From Thermodesulfovibrionales bacterium (GTDB taxonomy: Bacteria; Nitrospirota; Thermodesulfovibrionia; Thermodesulfovibrionales; JdFR-86): DNA of 32,824 nucleotides. Location: NCBI GenBank assembly GCA_030682405.1, contig JAUXOF010000065.1:1-32824 (forward strand), given 5' to 3'. The stretch's first letter is position 1. Each line of letters begins with the position of its first letter. The translations under genes were made by a program, and so were the position numbers. The notes beneath the pieces are model-generated. The model had not been told where the DNA came from. It was given only the letters and a program-made list of their open reading frames with translations, and ran no database searches. Below are positions 24,622-31,433 of this stretch, piece by piece.

Positions 24622-24753
24622 AAAACCCTCCTTTAAATCTTTTCGATCCGCATCTAAGTGTAACACGGAACAGCGCTATGCGGGAAGGGGGTGTATGGGT
24701 TCAGGACATATGAGACTGAAAGAGGGCGAATACTCTGCGGCTTGACATCCTGC

Positions 24754-25377
24754 CTAATATCTCTTTTCCTTTTTCACCACTCTGCCTATTATCGTAAAGT
24801 CCCCGCGCCTGACTTCGAGGTCCGGGTATCTGGAGTTAAGGGGGTGCAGTACCCACTTTGTGCCGTACTTTTTAAGCTGCTTGAATGTGGCCTCGCCGTC
24901 TTTGTTTTTGACCACGATGAAATCGTTGGGGTTTACGTCCACATGCGGGGTTACGATGATTATCTCGCCTTCTTTGAACTCCGGCTCCATGGAGTCCCCT
25001 GTGACCCTGAGGGCGAATACGCTTTTCCCTTTTACATCGGAATCTATCCATTCGTCAGCATCCCCTGGCTCAAAGGCATCGCATACCTCTTTCCACCTGC
25101 CTGCCGTAACCCATGAGACAACAGGTATCTTAAAGAGCCTGCCTGCCGCGCCGATGGCCTCCACGTTTGCCTCCATGTAGCCTGTCTCCTTCAGGAACTC
25201 CTCCATCGAGACGCCGAGGGCGTTCAGAATCCTCACAAGGACATCGAATGTCGGCTTCCTCTTTTCCTTCTCTATATAAAGGATGTGCGCATCCGAGACC
25301 CCGGCCCTTTTTGCGGCCTCCTTTGCAGAAAGCCCAGCCTTAAGCCTCCGCTCTTTTATGAAGTCTCCAACTCTCAT
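24754..25377 (-). CDS. CI-type repressor: XRE helix-turn-helix + S24 peptidase domain
   Basis: The 207-residue protein has an N-terminal HTH (about 5-62; SAKEAAKRAGVSDAHILYIEKEKRKP), a linker with a putative self-cleavage bond Ala92-Gly93 (SWVTAGRW), and an S24 domain with nucleophile Ser129 (VTGDSM) and general base Lys166 (GEATFKQL). This is the layout of phage repressors inactivated by RecA-stimulated autocleavage. The promoter's -10 box ends seven bases before the ATG and no ribosome-binding site is present, so the mRNA is probably leaderless, as for lambda cI from PRM. It is divergent from the Cro/Ner-like gene. Confidence 0.9.
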   Translation of the reverse strand: MRVGDFIKERRLKAGLSAKEAAKRAGVSDAHILYIEKEKRKPTFDVLVRILNALGVSMEEFLKETGYMEANVEAIGAAGRLFKIPVVSWVTAGRWKEVCDAFEPGDADEWIDSDVKGKSVFALRVTGDSMEPEFKEGEIIIVTPHVDVNPNDFIVVKNKDGEATFKQLKKYGTKWVLHPLNSRYPDLEVRRGDFTIIGRVVKKEKRY

Positions 25378-25381
25378 GCTT

Positions 25382-25393
25382 TAACTATAGTTT
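25382..25393. promoter_or_regulatory. operator O1 (TAACTATAGTTT)
   Basis: A near-palindromic copy of TAACNNNNGTTA, with one mismatch in the last base. It completely covers the -10 box of the repressor promoter, so occupancy should shut off the repressor gene. Confidence 0.75.
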
Positions 25394-25412
25394 AATTTTT
25401 TTATAATGTCAA
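25384..25412 (-). promoter_or_regulatory. repressor promoter (TTGACA-17-TATAGT)
   Basis: Read on the minus strand: TTGACA (25412-25407), 17 bases, TATAGT (25389-25384). The expected transcription start falls on or next to the A of the repressor ATG (25377). Confidence 0.85.
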
Positions 25413-25422
25413 TGATATTTTC

Positions 25423-25434
25423 TAACTATCGTTA
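25423..25434. promoter_or_regulatory. operator O2 (TAACTATCGTTA)
   Basis: A perfect TAACNNNNGTTA palindrome lying just upstream of the -35 boxes of both divergent promoters (25412 and 25441). Confidence 0.82.
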
Positions 25435-25440
25435 TTTTTC

Positions 25441-25469
25441 TTGACAAAGGGAGAGCGCCGGAATATACT
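25441..25469 (+). promoter_or_regulatory. rightward early promoter (TTGACA-17-TATACT)
   Basis: TTGACA (25441-25446), 17 bases, TATACT (25464-25469), near consensus. It drives the Cro/Ner-like gene with a leader of about 15 bases. O3 begins on its last -10 base. Confidence 0.87.
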
Positions 25470-25480
25470 AACTAAAGTTA
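25469..25480. promoter_or_regulatory. operator O3 (TAACTAAAGTTA)
   Basis: A perfect TAACNNNNGTTA half-site pair placed between the -10 box and the AGGAGG ribosome-binding site (25480-25485) of the Cro/Ner-like gene. Binding here should block transcription. Confidence 0.82.
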
Positions 25481-25490
25481 GGAGGGCATT

Positions 25491-25706
25491 ATGGATGAAT
25501 TCATTCCGGAGAGGGTCGGGGCAAGGAGAAAGGAGCTTTGTATGACGCAGAAGGAGCTTGCCGAAAAATCAGGGCTGAGCGCTGTTACAGTATCCCTCAT
25601 GGAAAAGGGAAAGAAGGAGCCGCGGGCAGGCACTATTTCTAAGATTGCAGCGGCGCTCGGTGCGGATATCGGATATTTTTTTGGCAGAAGAACTAACAAT
25701 AGTTAA
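25491..25706 (+). CDS. Cro/Ner-like XRE family regulator
   Basis: The 71-residue protein is a single helix-turn-helix domain (about 5-62; MTQKELAEKSGLSAVTVSLMEKGKKEPRAGTISKIAAALG) ending in a short tail. Size, orientation and position opposite the S24 repressor match Cro- or Ner-type phage proteins. AGGAGG lies six bases before ATG 25491. The fourth operator overlaps its last codons and stop. Confidence 0.88.
   Translation: MDEFIPERVGARRKELCMTQKELAEKSGLSAVTVSLMEKGKKEPRAGTISKIAAALGADIGYFFGRRTNNS
25694..25705. promoter_or_regulatory. operator O4 (TAACAATAGTTA)
   Basis: A fourth perfect TAACNNNNGTTA site, at the end of the Cro/Ner-like gene and 16 bases before the next start codon. It could act as a roadblock or as a distal looping site. 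Confidence 0.7.
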
Positions 25707-25721
25707 TATAAGGGGGTTTCT

Positions 25722-26198
25722 ATGACAATAGCTGAGAAGTTAGAAAAACTGAATGGGAAAAATGTGGTTGTAAGAAGGGGCAGAAGAAAGCATGTCATAA
25801 AGGACAGGCGGCTTGAAGAGGCGATATCAAAATGCATAAGGCTTGCAGGCGAGATTAAAGAGGCAGAGGCCGGACTTAAAGGGCATAAGGAAATCATCAT
25901 CAATAAGGCGCGGATGCTCTTGGGCGAAGGAGGCACGCTTACATTCGATGCGGACGGCGCATCCGTCAGGATTACCCTGAGGCGCGAGGCCCTAATACCG
26001 CCTGAGAACATCCTGAAGTTAAAGGCTATCCTCGGCAGAAGGTTTAATGACCTCGTAAGGGTTCAGACGAAATACTCCTGCTCGCAGGCCCTCGTAGAGG
26101 GCGCCTCTGGGCTGGGCGTCTCAGGGCTTATCGAGATTAAGGAACTAAGCCCCCAGCTTAGGTGGGAGAGCGTCCCCGGCGAGAGGAACGGCAGATGA
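25722..26198 (+). CDS. phage-switch-associated protein of unknown function
   Basis: The 158-residue protein is not one I recognise. It begins with a basic segment (KNVVVRRGRRKHVIKDRRLEE), then a helix likely to form a coiled coil (about 28-65; LEEAISKCIRLAGEIKEAEAGLKGHKEIIINKAR), a beta-rich stretch (FDADGASVRITLR) and a C-terminal part with LKLKAILGRRFNDLVRVQTKYS. The arrangement is loosely like Mu Gam-type host-nuclease inhibitors, but no motif confirms that. An AAGGGGG site precedes ATG 25722. It overlaps the Mor-like gene (ATGA), so the two are made together from the rightward promoter. Confidence 0.8.
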   Translation: MTIAEKLEKLNGKNVVVRRGRRKHVIKDRRLEEAISKCIRLAGEIKEAEAGLKGHKEIIINKARMLLGEGGTLTFDADGASVRITLRREALIPPENILKLKAILGRRFNDLVRVQTKYSCSQALVEGASGLGVSGLIEIKELSPQLRWESVPGERNGR

Positions 26199-26530
26199 GT
26201 CCTCAGGATAAAGAGGCCGAGATAATCTCCATGCTTCCGGGCGACCTCAAGCGCATAGCAGAAGTTGTAGGCATAGAGGCCACAGTAAAGATAGGCAGGT
26301 TTTTCAGGGGCACGCGCCTTTACATAGGGGACATCGGGTTTCTTGCAAGGGAACTGAGGGACTTAAAGATACGGCAGGACTTCGACTCAGGGCTTAACTC
26401 AAGGAGGCTTTCAATAAAATACAGCCTCTCGGAAAGATACATACGCAAGATACTTGGAAGGCCTGAACAGGCACTTCCCGAGGTGCTGAGCGTTCTTGAC
26501 GTGGCTTCGAAGGCGGAGGAAAGCGGGTGA
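26195..26530 (+). CDS. Mor-type (phage Mu middle/late operon) transcription activator
   Basis: The 111-residue protein matches the Mor/C activator family of Mu-like phages. An N-terminal dimerisation region (about 13-50) contains LPGDLKRIAEVVGIEATVKI and FFRGTRLYIG. A helix-turn-helix (about 59-88) contains IRQDFDSG and LSIKYSLSERYIRKIL. In Mu, Mor turns on middle transcription, including the late activator C. Here no middle or late phage genes follow; the next gene faces the other way. ATG 26195 overlaps the stop of the previous gene, so the longer upstream frame is not used. Confidence 0.82.
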   Translation: MSPQDKEAEIISMLPGDLKRIAEVVGIEATVKIGRFFRGTRLYIGDIGFLARELRDLKIRQDFDSGLNSRRLSIKYSLSERYIRKILGRPEQALPEVLSVLDVASKAEESG

Positions 26531-26537
26531 CCGGAAC

Positions 26538-26924
26538 CTACCTTAACCTCTTGTACCGTACCCCGATTTCATATTCGACGCTTGCATGTTCGGCAGGGTC
26601 GAGGACATCGCCATGGCCGAGGCATGAGAGCTTTCCCTTGGCCGCACCCTTGCGGGACATGACCATCTTTGAAACCACGGAGGTCAGGTCAAAGCCGCCA
26701 TCGGAGCAGCCCTTTATCATGCAGTTCATATTAAAACAGGCCTCGTCCACCGGAAGGATATTCACTGTGCGCAGCATGAGGATGGGGTTTGCCCTTTTCC
26801 GATAATACGTCATCTTAATCACAATGCCCGCAACCGTGGGAAAACACTCGGACAATGGAGGGGACGGGGGCTTTTTCAGCATGCCCTGTTCCGCCTTTGA
26901 TGCATAATTTTGTTTCTGCGGCAT
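26538..26924 (-). CDS. conserved Cys-containing protein of unknown function
   Basis: The 128-residue product has an N-terminal basic/proline-rich stretch and a compact domain from about residue 30: VIKMTYYRKRANPILMLRTVNILP, then CFNMNCMIKGCSDGGFDLTSVV with three Cys, KLSCLG with a fourth, and HASVEYEIGVRYKR. It appears to be a beta-rich, possibly metal-binding fold. I recall similar uncharacterised proteins in related bacteria but no assigned function. A GAAGGA site precedes ATG 26924. It is convergent with the Mor-like gene, seven bases away. Confidence 0.68.
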   Translation of the reverse strand: MPQKQNYASKAEQGMLKKPPSPPLSECFPTVAGIVIKMTYYRKRANPILMLRTVNILPVDEACFNMNCMIKGCSDGGFDLTSVVSKMVMSRKGAAKGKLSCLGHGDVLDPAEHASVEYEIGVRYKRLR

Positions 26925-26953
26925 CCTTGTCCTTCAGTTGAAATTTTAAGATA

Positions 26954-26983
26954 TAAGCCCCCCGCTTGTCAGCGGGGGGCTTA
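26954..26983 (-). terminator. strong hairpin downstream of csp
   Basis: A perfect 13-bp stem (TAAGCCCCCCGCT / AGCGGGGGGCTTA) with a TGTC loop lies between csp and the next minus-strand gene. The T run after it is weak (TATCTTAAAATTT), so it may be a partial terminator or processing hairpin. Confidence 0.68.
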
Positions 26984-26996
26984 CTTCGGCGGTAAA

Positions 26997-27197
26997 CTAC
27001 GCTTTTACCACGTTGACTGCCTTGGGGCCCTTAGGGCCGCTTTCGACATCAAAGCTTACTGAATCACCCTCGGCAAGGGACTTAAATCCGTTGCCTGCAA
27101 TGGATGAGTAGTGGACAAACACATCTGTGCCGTCTTCGCTTGTGATAAAGCCGAAACCCTTGGACTCGTTGAACCACTTCACTGTTCCGTTCGACAT
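26997..27197 (-). CDS. csp: cold-shock domain protein (CspA family)
   Basis: The 66-residue protein is a single cold-shock domain with both RNA-binding motifs: RNP1 KGFGFI and RNP2 VFVHYS. It begins [16 protein letters not shown], standard for the family. It binds single-stranded RNA/DNA and melts hairpins. ATG 27197 follows AAGGAGG; the frame extends 21 codons upstream without signal. The likely promoter is about 120-150 bases upstream, leaving a leader of roughly 110 bases that contains a terminator-like hairpin. Confidence 0.96.
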   Translation of the reverse strand: MSNGTVKWFNESKGFGFITSEDGTDVFVHYSSIAGNGFKSLAEGDSVSFDVESGPKGPKAVNVVKA

Positions 27198-27248
27198 TCT
27201 TGCTTCCTCCTTCTTATAAACTAAGCCCCAGAATGACATGCTCCTAAT

Positions 27249-27280
27249 AAAAAAGGCCACAAAGCTAAAAGTCTTTGTGG
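27249..27280 (-). terminator. terminator-like hairpin inside the csp leader
   Basis: Read on the minus strand: CCACAAAG (27280-27273), an 8-base loop, CTTTGTGG (27264-27257), two bases, then six T (27254-27249). It lies between the csp promoter and its ribosome-binding site, about 50 bases before the ATG. Confidence 0.65.
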
Positions 27281-27316
27281 TCTTTTCAGTTACAAAAACT
27301 TCTGAAACTCAAGTTA

Positions 27317-27345
27317 ATTTAACACGGCCAATACCAAAAAGTCAA
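27317..27345 (-). promoter_or_regulatory. csp promoter (TTGACT-17-TTAAAT)
   Basis: Minus strand TTGACT (27345-27340), 17 bases, TTAAAT (27322-27317). This is the best promoter upstream of csp and implies a leader of about 110 bases. Confidence 0.6.
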
Positions 27346-27361
27346 TAGTATTTTCACCACT

Positions 27362-27388
27362 GGACATTTCCATTTTGGACAGGACATT
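27362..27388. repeat. pair of GGACATT repeats 20 bp apart (possible IS end relic)
   Basis: GGACATT occurs at 27362-27368 and 27382-27388 in the gap between csp and mfd. Spaced repeats like these occur at the ends of some insertion sequences, for example IS21-type elements. No transposase or partner end is seen, so this is tentative. Confidence 0.25.
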
Positions 27389-27444
27389 CTCAGCTTATGT
27401 GTTGTGTCTGCCGTGCCCCTGATGAAAAAGCCCGCCCCTGCCCT

Positions 27445-30400
27445 TTACGCCGACGGCAGCGTCTCCTTACTGCCGGCAATAATTTCCAGAGCCCCTCGGA
27501 CCTCGCTGAAGATATCCTCCCTTGCATGAATCTCAAAACCGTCCTTAAAAAACCTGACCCTGTTTTTGAAACCCCTGAGAATGCCATGAGGAGACGCCTC
27601 CGCACCGGGCAGGAACACAAACCTCACCCTGTCTCCGGTCTGGCTGATGGCTGCGATTGAAAGCCTCAAGGCAAGGAGCTTCATCTCCATTACCTTCAGC
27701 AGGCAGTGGAACTCCGCTGGAGGGGGGCCGAACCTGTCCCTCATCTCGGCCTCTATAGCGCCCAGCGCATTTGCGCTTTCCGCCGAAGCTATCCTCCTAT
27801 AGGCCGTAAGCCGCAGCATCATGTCCTCTATGTAATCCTCAGGTATAAAGGCGTTTGTCGTAAGGCTTATCCGGGCTTCCGCCTTTTCCTTAACCTCCAT
27901 GCCCTTTAATTCGGACACCGCCTCTTCAAGCATCTCAATATACATGTCAAAACCGACCGCATGGATATAGCCGGACTGTTCAGGGCCAAGGAGGTTGCCC
28001 GCACCCCTTATCTCAAGGTCCTTCATGGCAAGCCTGAGGCCGGCGCCGAGGTAGCTCAGTTCCTGTATCGCCTGAAGCCTTTTCCTCGCCTCCTCTGTAA
28101 CCGCGCCTCCTCCTGAGATGAGGAAATAGGCATAGGCCTTAACATTGCCCCTGCCCACCCGGCCCCTCAACTGATAGAGGTCCGCAAGCCCCATCCTGTC
28201 GGCCATGTCTACGATTATGGTGTTTGCATTTGATATATCGAGGCCCGAACCTATGATAGCCGTTGACACGAGCACGTCCACCTCCGCGCCGAGGAAACGG
28301 AGCATTATCCTCTCAAGCTCGCGTTCCGGCATCCGGCCGTGCGCAACCGCTATCCTCAGATGCGGCATGAGCCTTCTTATGTAGTCCGCAACCTTCATTA
28401 TGTCCCCTATCCTGTTATGGACGAAAAAGACCTGCCCTCCCCTTTCCGTCTCGCGGCTCAGGGCCTCCACTATCACATCGTCGTTGAAGGCGGATACCAT
28501 GGTTTTCACCGCAAGCCTTTCCTCAGGCGGCGTCTCGATTATGCTCATCTGCCTTATGCCTGAAAGGGACATCTGAAGGGTCCTCGGAATGGGCGTTGCG
28601 CTTAAGCTTAGGACGTCTACCCCTTTTTTCAGTTCCTTAAGCCTCTCCTTCTGGGCGACGCCGAACCGGTGCTCCTCGTCTATTATGAGAAGGCCGAGGT
28701 CCGGAAACAGGATATCCTTTTTAAAGAGGGCCTGCGTGCCTATGATTATATCTATCCCGCCCTGATTGACGGCCTTTACAGTCATAAGCTGTTCCTTTTT
28801 CGGCTTAAACCTGCTTATATAATCTATCTTTATGGGAAATGCCGAAAACCTGCTTTTGAAAGTCCTCAGGTGCTGGTCGCAAAGAAGCGTGGTCGGCACT
28901 ATCACAGCCGCCTGCCTTCCGTCATACACTGCCCTGAACGCGGCCCTCATCGCAACCTCGGTCTTTCCGTACCCGACGTCCCCGCAAAGAAGCCTGTCCA
29001 TGGGCGCATCCGAGGTCATGTCCTTCTTTATCTCCTCTATGGCCCTCGCCTGGTCAGGGGTCTCCTCGTAGAGAAAGAAGCTGTCAAACTCCCTGTGAAG
29101 CTCGGTATCCCCGCTGAATATAAAGCCCTTTGAGACCTCCCTTTCGGCATAAAGCTTAATGAGCCTGCCGGCCATCTCCTTAATCCTCTTTCTGGCCTTC
29201 TCCTTTGTCCTGTGCCACGACGACCTGCTCCCAAGCCTGTCTACCTTCGGCAGCACCCCCTCCTCGGAGTGATACTTGCTGACCTTGCCTATGCCCTGAA
29301 GCGAAAGATAGAGCCTGTCGCCGCCGGCGTATTCGATGACCATAAGGTCGCATTCATAGCCCTCCATGGACTGCCTGACAAGCCCCATAAACCTTCCGAT
29401 GCCGTAGTCCTTATGGACGACATAGTCTTCTATCGAAAGGTCGTCAAGGGATGCAATAAGCTCCGAAACACGGGATTTCTTCATCGCCCTGTAAGGCGGC
29501 TTCCTGAATATCTCGCCCTCGGTAAGTATCAAAAGCCCGGGCAGGAAAATCCCGGATGAGAGGTCTCCGACGGATATTGAAACGCGGCCTTCGTAGAGAA
29601 AAGCCTCTTTTATATCAACAAGCGGAGCGATTACCCCGCTGTCTCTTAATATCTCTTTCAGCCTCTCGGCCTGCCCTGCCGAGGACGAGATTAATATCAC
29701 CCTGTTTGCGGCGCTGAGTTTCCCGATTGCAGCGGCAAGCCCGTAGACATCCTCCCTTTCTTCCGGCAGGATGCCGTGCCCGCTTATAGGCATAAGCCCG
29801 GCATCAACCCCCTCGCCTCCTATGGCAAAGCCCGACAATGCGCGCGTGCCGTCCGGCATCCCCTCAATAACCGTTTCCGAACAGAAAAACTCGAATCCCC
29901 TGAAAAGCCCTGTCAGGCTTCTGCCCTCTTGAGGGTCTTTTGCAGGCATTATGAGACACTCGCGTATCTCCGATACCGACCTCTGACCCGAGGTATCAAA
30001 AGTCCGGATGCTCTCGGCAACATCCCCGAAAAATTCGACCCTTACGGGGTTTTCATAAGTGGAGGGGAATACGTCCAGAATCCACCGCCTCATGCTGTAT
30101 TGGCCCTTTTCAGTGACAAGGGGAACAGGCATGTACCCTGCCCTGATGAGACTCTCCTCTATGTAAGGCCTGTCCGTCTCCTCCGAGGCCTTTAAATGTA
30201 CGATATTGTCCCTCAGTTCCTCAGGCGGCCATAAGCCGTCATGAAGCGCCTCCCTGTAAGTGATAACCGATTCTCGGCCTCCCTCAAGAAAAAGCCTGCG
30301 GACTACCTCCGCCCTCTGGCCGGAGGCGGAAGGGGAATCAGGGGCGGGAAGAAAAAGGGGCACGGCCCCACCGGGCAGGGGCGCGGCCCCCTCTGATTGG

Positions 30401-30594
30401 GCAACAACCCCCTTATAGAACCGCACATCCCTCAAAAGCCTCTGCGCAGACTCCTCGTCAGAGTCCACCATAAGAAAAGGCCCCTCCTTGAGGGCAAGAA
30501 AAAGGGCGGTGGCAGAGCCTCCCAGATTGTAAATCCTCGGCGGATGCGGGGTCAGGCGGGATATAAAGTTTTCGATAGGCTCAGGAAGGGTCAT
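27445..30594 (-). CDS. mfd: transcription-repair coupling factor
   Basis: The 1049-residue protein displaces stalled RNA polymerase and recruits UvrA. An N-terminal UvrB-like region (about 1-330) is followed by the RNA-polymerase-interacting domain (around residue 390; YVVHKDYGIGRFMGL). The translocase motor has Walker A GDVGYGKT (~541), the DEEH box (IDEEHRFG, ~640), LSATPIPRTLQMSL, and the TRG/QLRGRVGRG motif. The C-terminal TRCF domain is present. It is about 100 residues shorter than E. coli Mfd. Residues about 65-80 are an Ala/Pro/Gly-rich insert coded by two GC-rich palindromes. AGGGTCC before the ATG gives a usable ribosome-binding site 12 bases after the DUF5615 gene. Confidence 0.96.
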   Translation of the reverse strand: MTLPEPIENFISRLTPHPPRIYNLGGSATALFLALKEGPFLMVDSDEESAQRLLRDVRFYKGVVAQSEGAAPLPGGAVPLFLPAPDSPSASGQRAEVVRRLFLEGGRESVITYREALHDGLWPPEELRDNIVHLKASEETDRPYIEESLIRAGYMPVPLVTEKGQYSMRRWILDVFPSTYENPVRVEFFGDVAESIRTFDTSGQRSVSEIRECLIMPAKDPQEGRSLTGLFRGFEFFCSETVIEGMPDGTRALSGFAIGGEGVDAGLMPISGHGILPEEREDVYGLAAAIGKLSAANRVILISSSAGQAERLKEILRDSGVIAPLVDIKEAFLYEGRVSISVGDLSSGIFLPGLLILTEGEIFRKPPYRAMKKSRVSELIASLDDLSIEDYVVHKDYGIGRFMGLVRQSMEGYECDLMVIEYAGGDRLYLSLQGIGKVSKYHSEEGVLPKVDRLGSRSSWHRTKEKARKRIKEMAGRLIKLYAEREVSKGFIFSGDTELHREFDSFFLYEETPDQARAIEEIKKDMTSDAPMDRLLCGDVGYGKTEVAMRAAFRAVYDGRQAAVIVPTTLLCDQHLRTFKSRFSAFPIKIDYISRFKPKKEQLMTVKAVNQGGIDIIIGTQALFKKDILFPDLGLLIIDEEHRFGVAQKERLKELKKGVDVLSLSATPIPRTLQMSLSGIRQMSIIETPPEERLAVKTMVSAFNDDVIVEALSRETERGGQVFFVHNRIGDIMKVADYIRRLMPHLRIAVAHGRMPERELERIMLRFLGAEVDVLVSTAIIGSGLDISNANTIIVDMADRMGLADLYQLRGRVGRGNVKAYAYFLISGGGAVTEEARKRLQAIQELSYLGAGLRLAMKDLEIRGAGNLLGPEQSGYIHAVGFDMYIEMLEEAVSELKGMEVKEKAEARISLTTNAFIPEDYIEDMMLRLTAYRRIASAESANALGAIEAEMRDRFGPPPAEFHCLLKVMEMKLLALRLSIAAISQTGDRVRFVFLPGAEASPHGILRGFKNRVRFFKDGFEIHAREDIFSEVRGALEIIAGSKETLPSA
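30357..30391. repeat. two GC-rich palindromes inside mfd
   Basis: GGGGCACGGCCCC (30357-30369) and GGGGCGCGGCCCCC (30378-30391) lie nine bases apart. On the coding strand they read as the same GGCCGYGCCCC core as in the D-aminoacylase and E2 genes, here in a different frame (GAAPLPGGAVPLF). Confidence 0.6.
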
Positions 30595-30605
30595 GGACCC
30601 TCCGG

Positions 30606-30941
30606 CTAAACGTACAAAAGACGGTTTTTAATGCTGTCTTTCGTATAACCTGAAAGCACGCGCGATACTCTTCTGGCAAGCTCGTATACATTCCTTCTTG
30701 TAGCTATAATAACGCCGGCATTGTCTCCGCCCTGCGCCGTGAGTTCCGAATAAAGTTGTTCATAATGCACACGGTTATGGGTCAGGAAAACACGCCCCTT
30801 GCTTAAAGCATACATTATTTGCTTAGTATCGGAAACGCCGAGCATCTTTTCATCGAGTGCGGTCAAGACCTTAAAGCCCTTTGCCTCAAGGAGCGGCTTT
30901 ATCAGGACATCCACGTCTTCATCGCAATATATAGAAATCAC
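30606..30941 (-). CDS. DUF5615-type PIN-like protein (putative toxin)
   Basis: The 111-residue protein has the DUF5615 layout: an acidic start YCDEDVDVLI, a central LGVSDTKQIMYALSKGRVFLTHN, and a C-terminal helix RRVSRVLSGYTKDSIKNRL. The family is a PIN-like nuclease fold usually paired with DUF433 antitoxins. The motif usually read as THDxDF is here THNRVHYEQL, so an acidic residue is lost; activity may differ or be absent. Its ATG overlaps the stop of the DUF433 gene (ATGA). Confidence 0.8.
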   Translation of the reverse strand: MISIYCDEDVDVLIKPLLEAKGFKVLTALDEKMLGVSDTKQIMYALSKGRVFLTHNRVHYEQLYSELTAQGGDNAGVIIATRRNVYELARRVSRVLSGYTKDSIKNRLLYV

Positions 30942-31213
30942 TTTAAGGAGGGATGAACCTTGCTTGCGGGTATCTTGTTCTTTTCTATGTATCCGTTGAT
31001 TTCCTTCTGATAGTCGCTGTAATAGCTCAGGGCCTCGAATACCTGAGCGAGCGTGAGGTGAGGCATGTGGATGACTATCTCCTCGGGCGATAGGCCGAGA
31101 CGCCAGTTTTCCACAACCGCCCTTACAGGAGTCCGCGTCCCTTTGATTACAGGTTCTCCGCCGAGTATCTTCTTGTCTTTAACAACATATTTATATTCAG
31201 CTACCGTTCCCAT
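30938..31213 (-). CDS. DUF433 protein (putative antitoxin)
   Basis: The 91-residue protein carries the DUF433 domain: GGEPVIKGTRTPVRAVVENWRLGLSPEEIVIHMPHLTLAQVFEALSYY, a winged-helix-like fold commonly found upstream of DUF5615 or VapC-like toxins. It probably binds DNA and neutralises the partner (inference from the family). It heads the DUF433-DUF5615-mfd gene row on the minus strand. Confidence 0.87.
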   Translation of the reverse strand: MGTVAEYKYVVKDKKILGGEPVIKGTRTPVRAVVENWRLGLSPEEIVIHMPHLTLAQVFEALSYYSDYQKEINGYIEKNKIPASKVHPSLK

Positions 31214-31364
31214 ATTTGGATTTTAATTTATAGGGTATAGTTTTGTAAAGCGTGAATGCCATGCTACAGAGGCGGTTATGCCGGCACGTCTCATAAGGTC
31301 ATGGCAGCTTTACTGATACTGAAAAGACCGCATAAAAGCAGGTGCTATCGTCATTCCCGCGAAG

Positions 31365-31396
31365 GTCTATGACCCGTGGGTCACGACCCATAGGGC
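31365..31396. repeat. 32-bp intergenic repeat module, copy 1
   Basis: Identical over 32 bases to 32727-32758. The core is an imperfect palindrome (TATG..CCGTG / CACG..CATA). It sits in the loop of a larger hairpin formed by ATTCCCGC and GCGGGAAT. A further CCAG / CTGG inverted repeat follows (31402-31424). Confidence 0.85.
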
Positions 31397-31433
31397 GGGA
31401 ATCCAGAAAGGAGACAAATGACTGGATTCCGCA

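Noticed and set aside
24754-26530. Complete Mu-like prophage
   Set aside because: No transposase A/B, portal, capsid, tail or lysis genes are present; only the regulatory unit is seen.
26527-26805. Plus-strand ORF directly after the Mor-like gene
   Set aside because: It is antisense to the Cys-containing gene at 26538-26924, which has a better start signal and more protein-like sequence.
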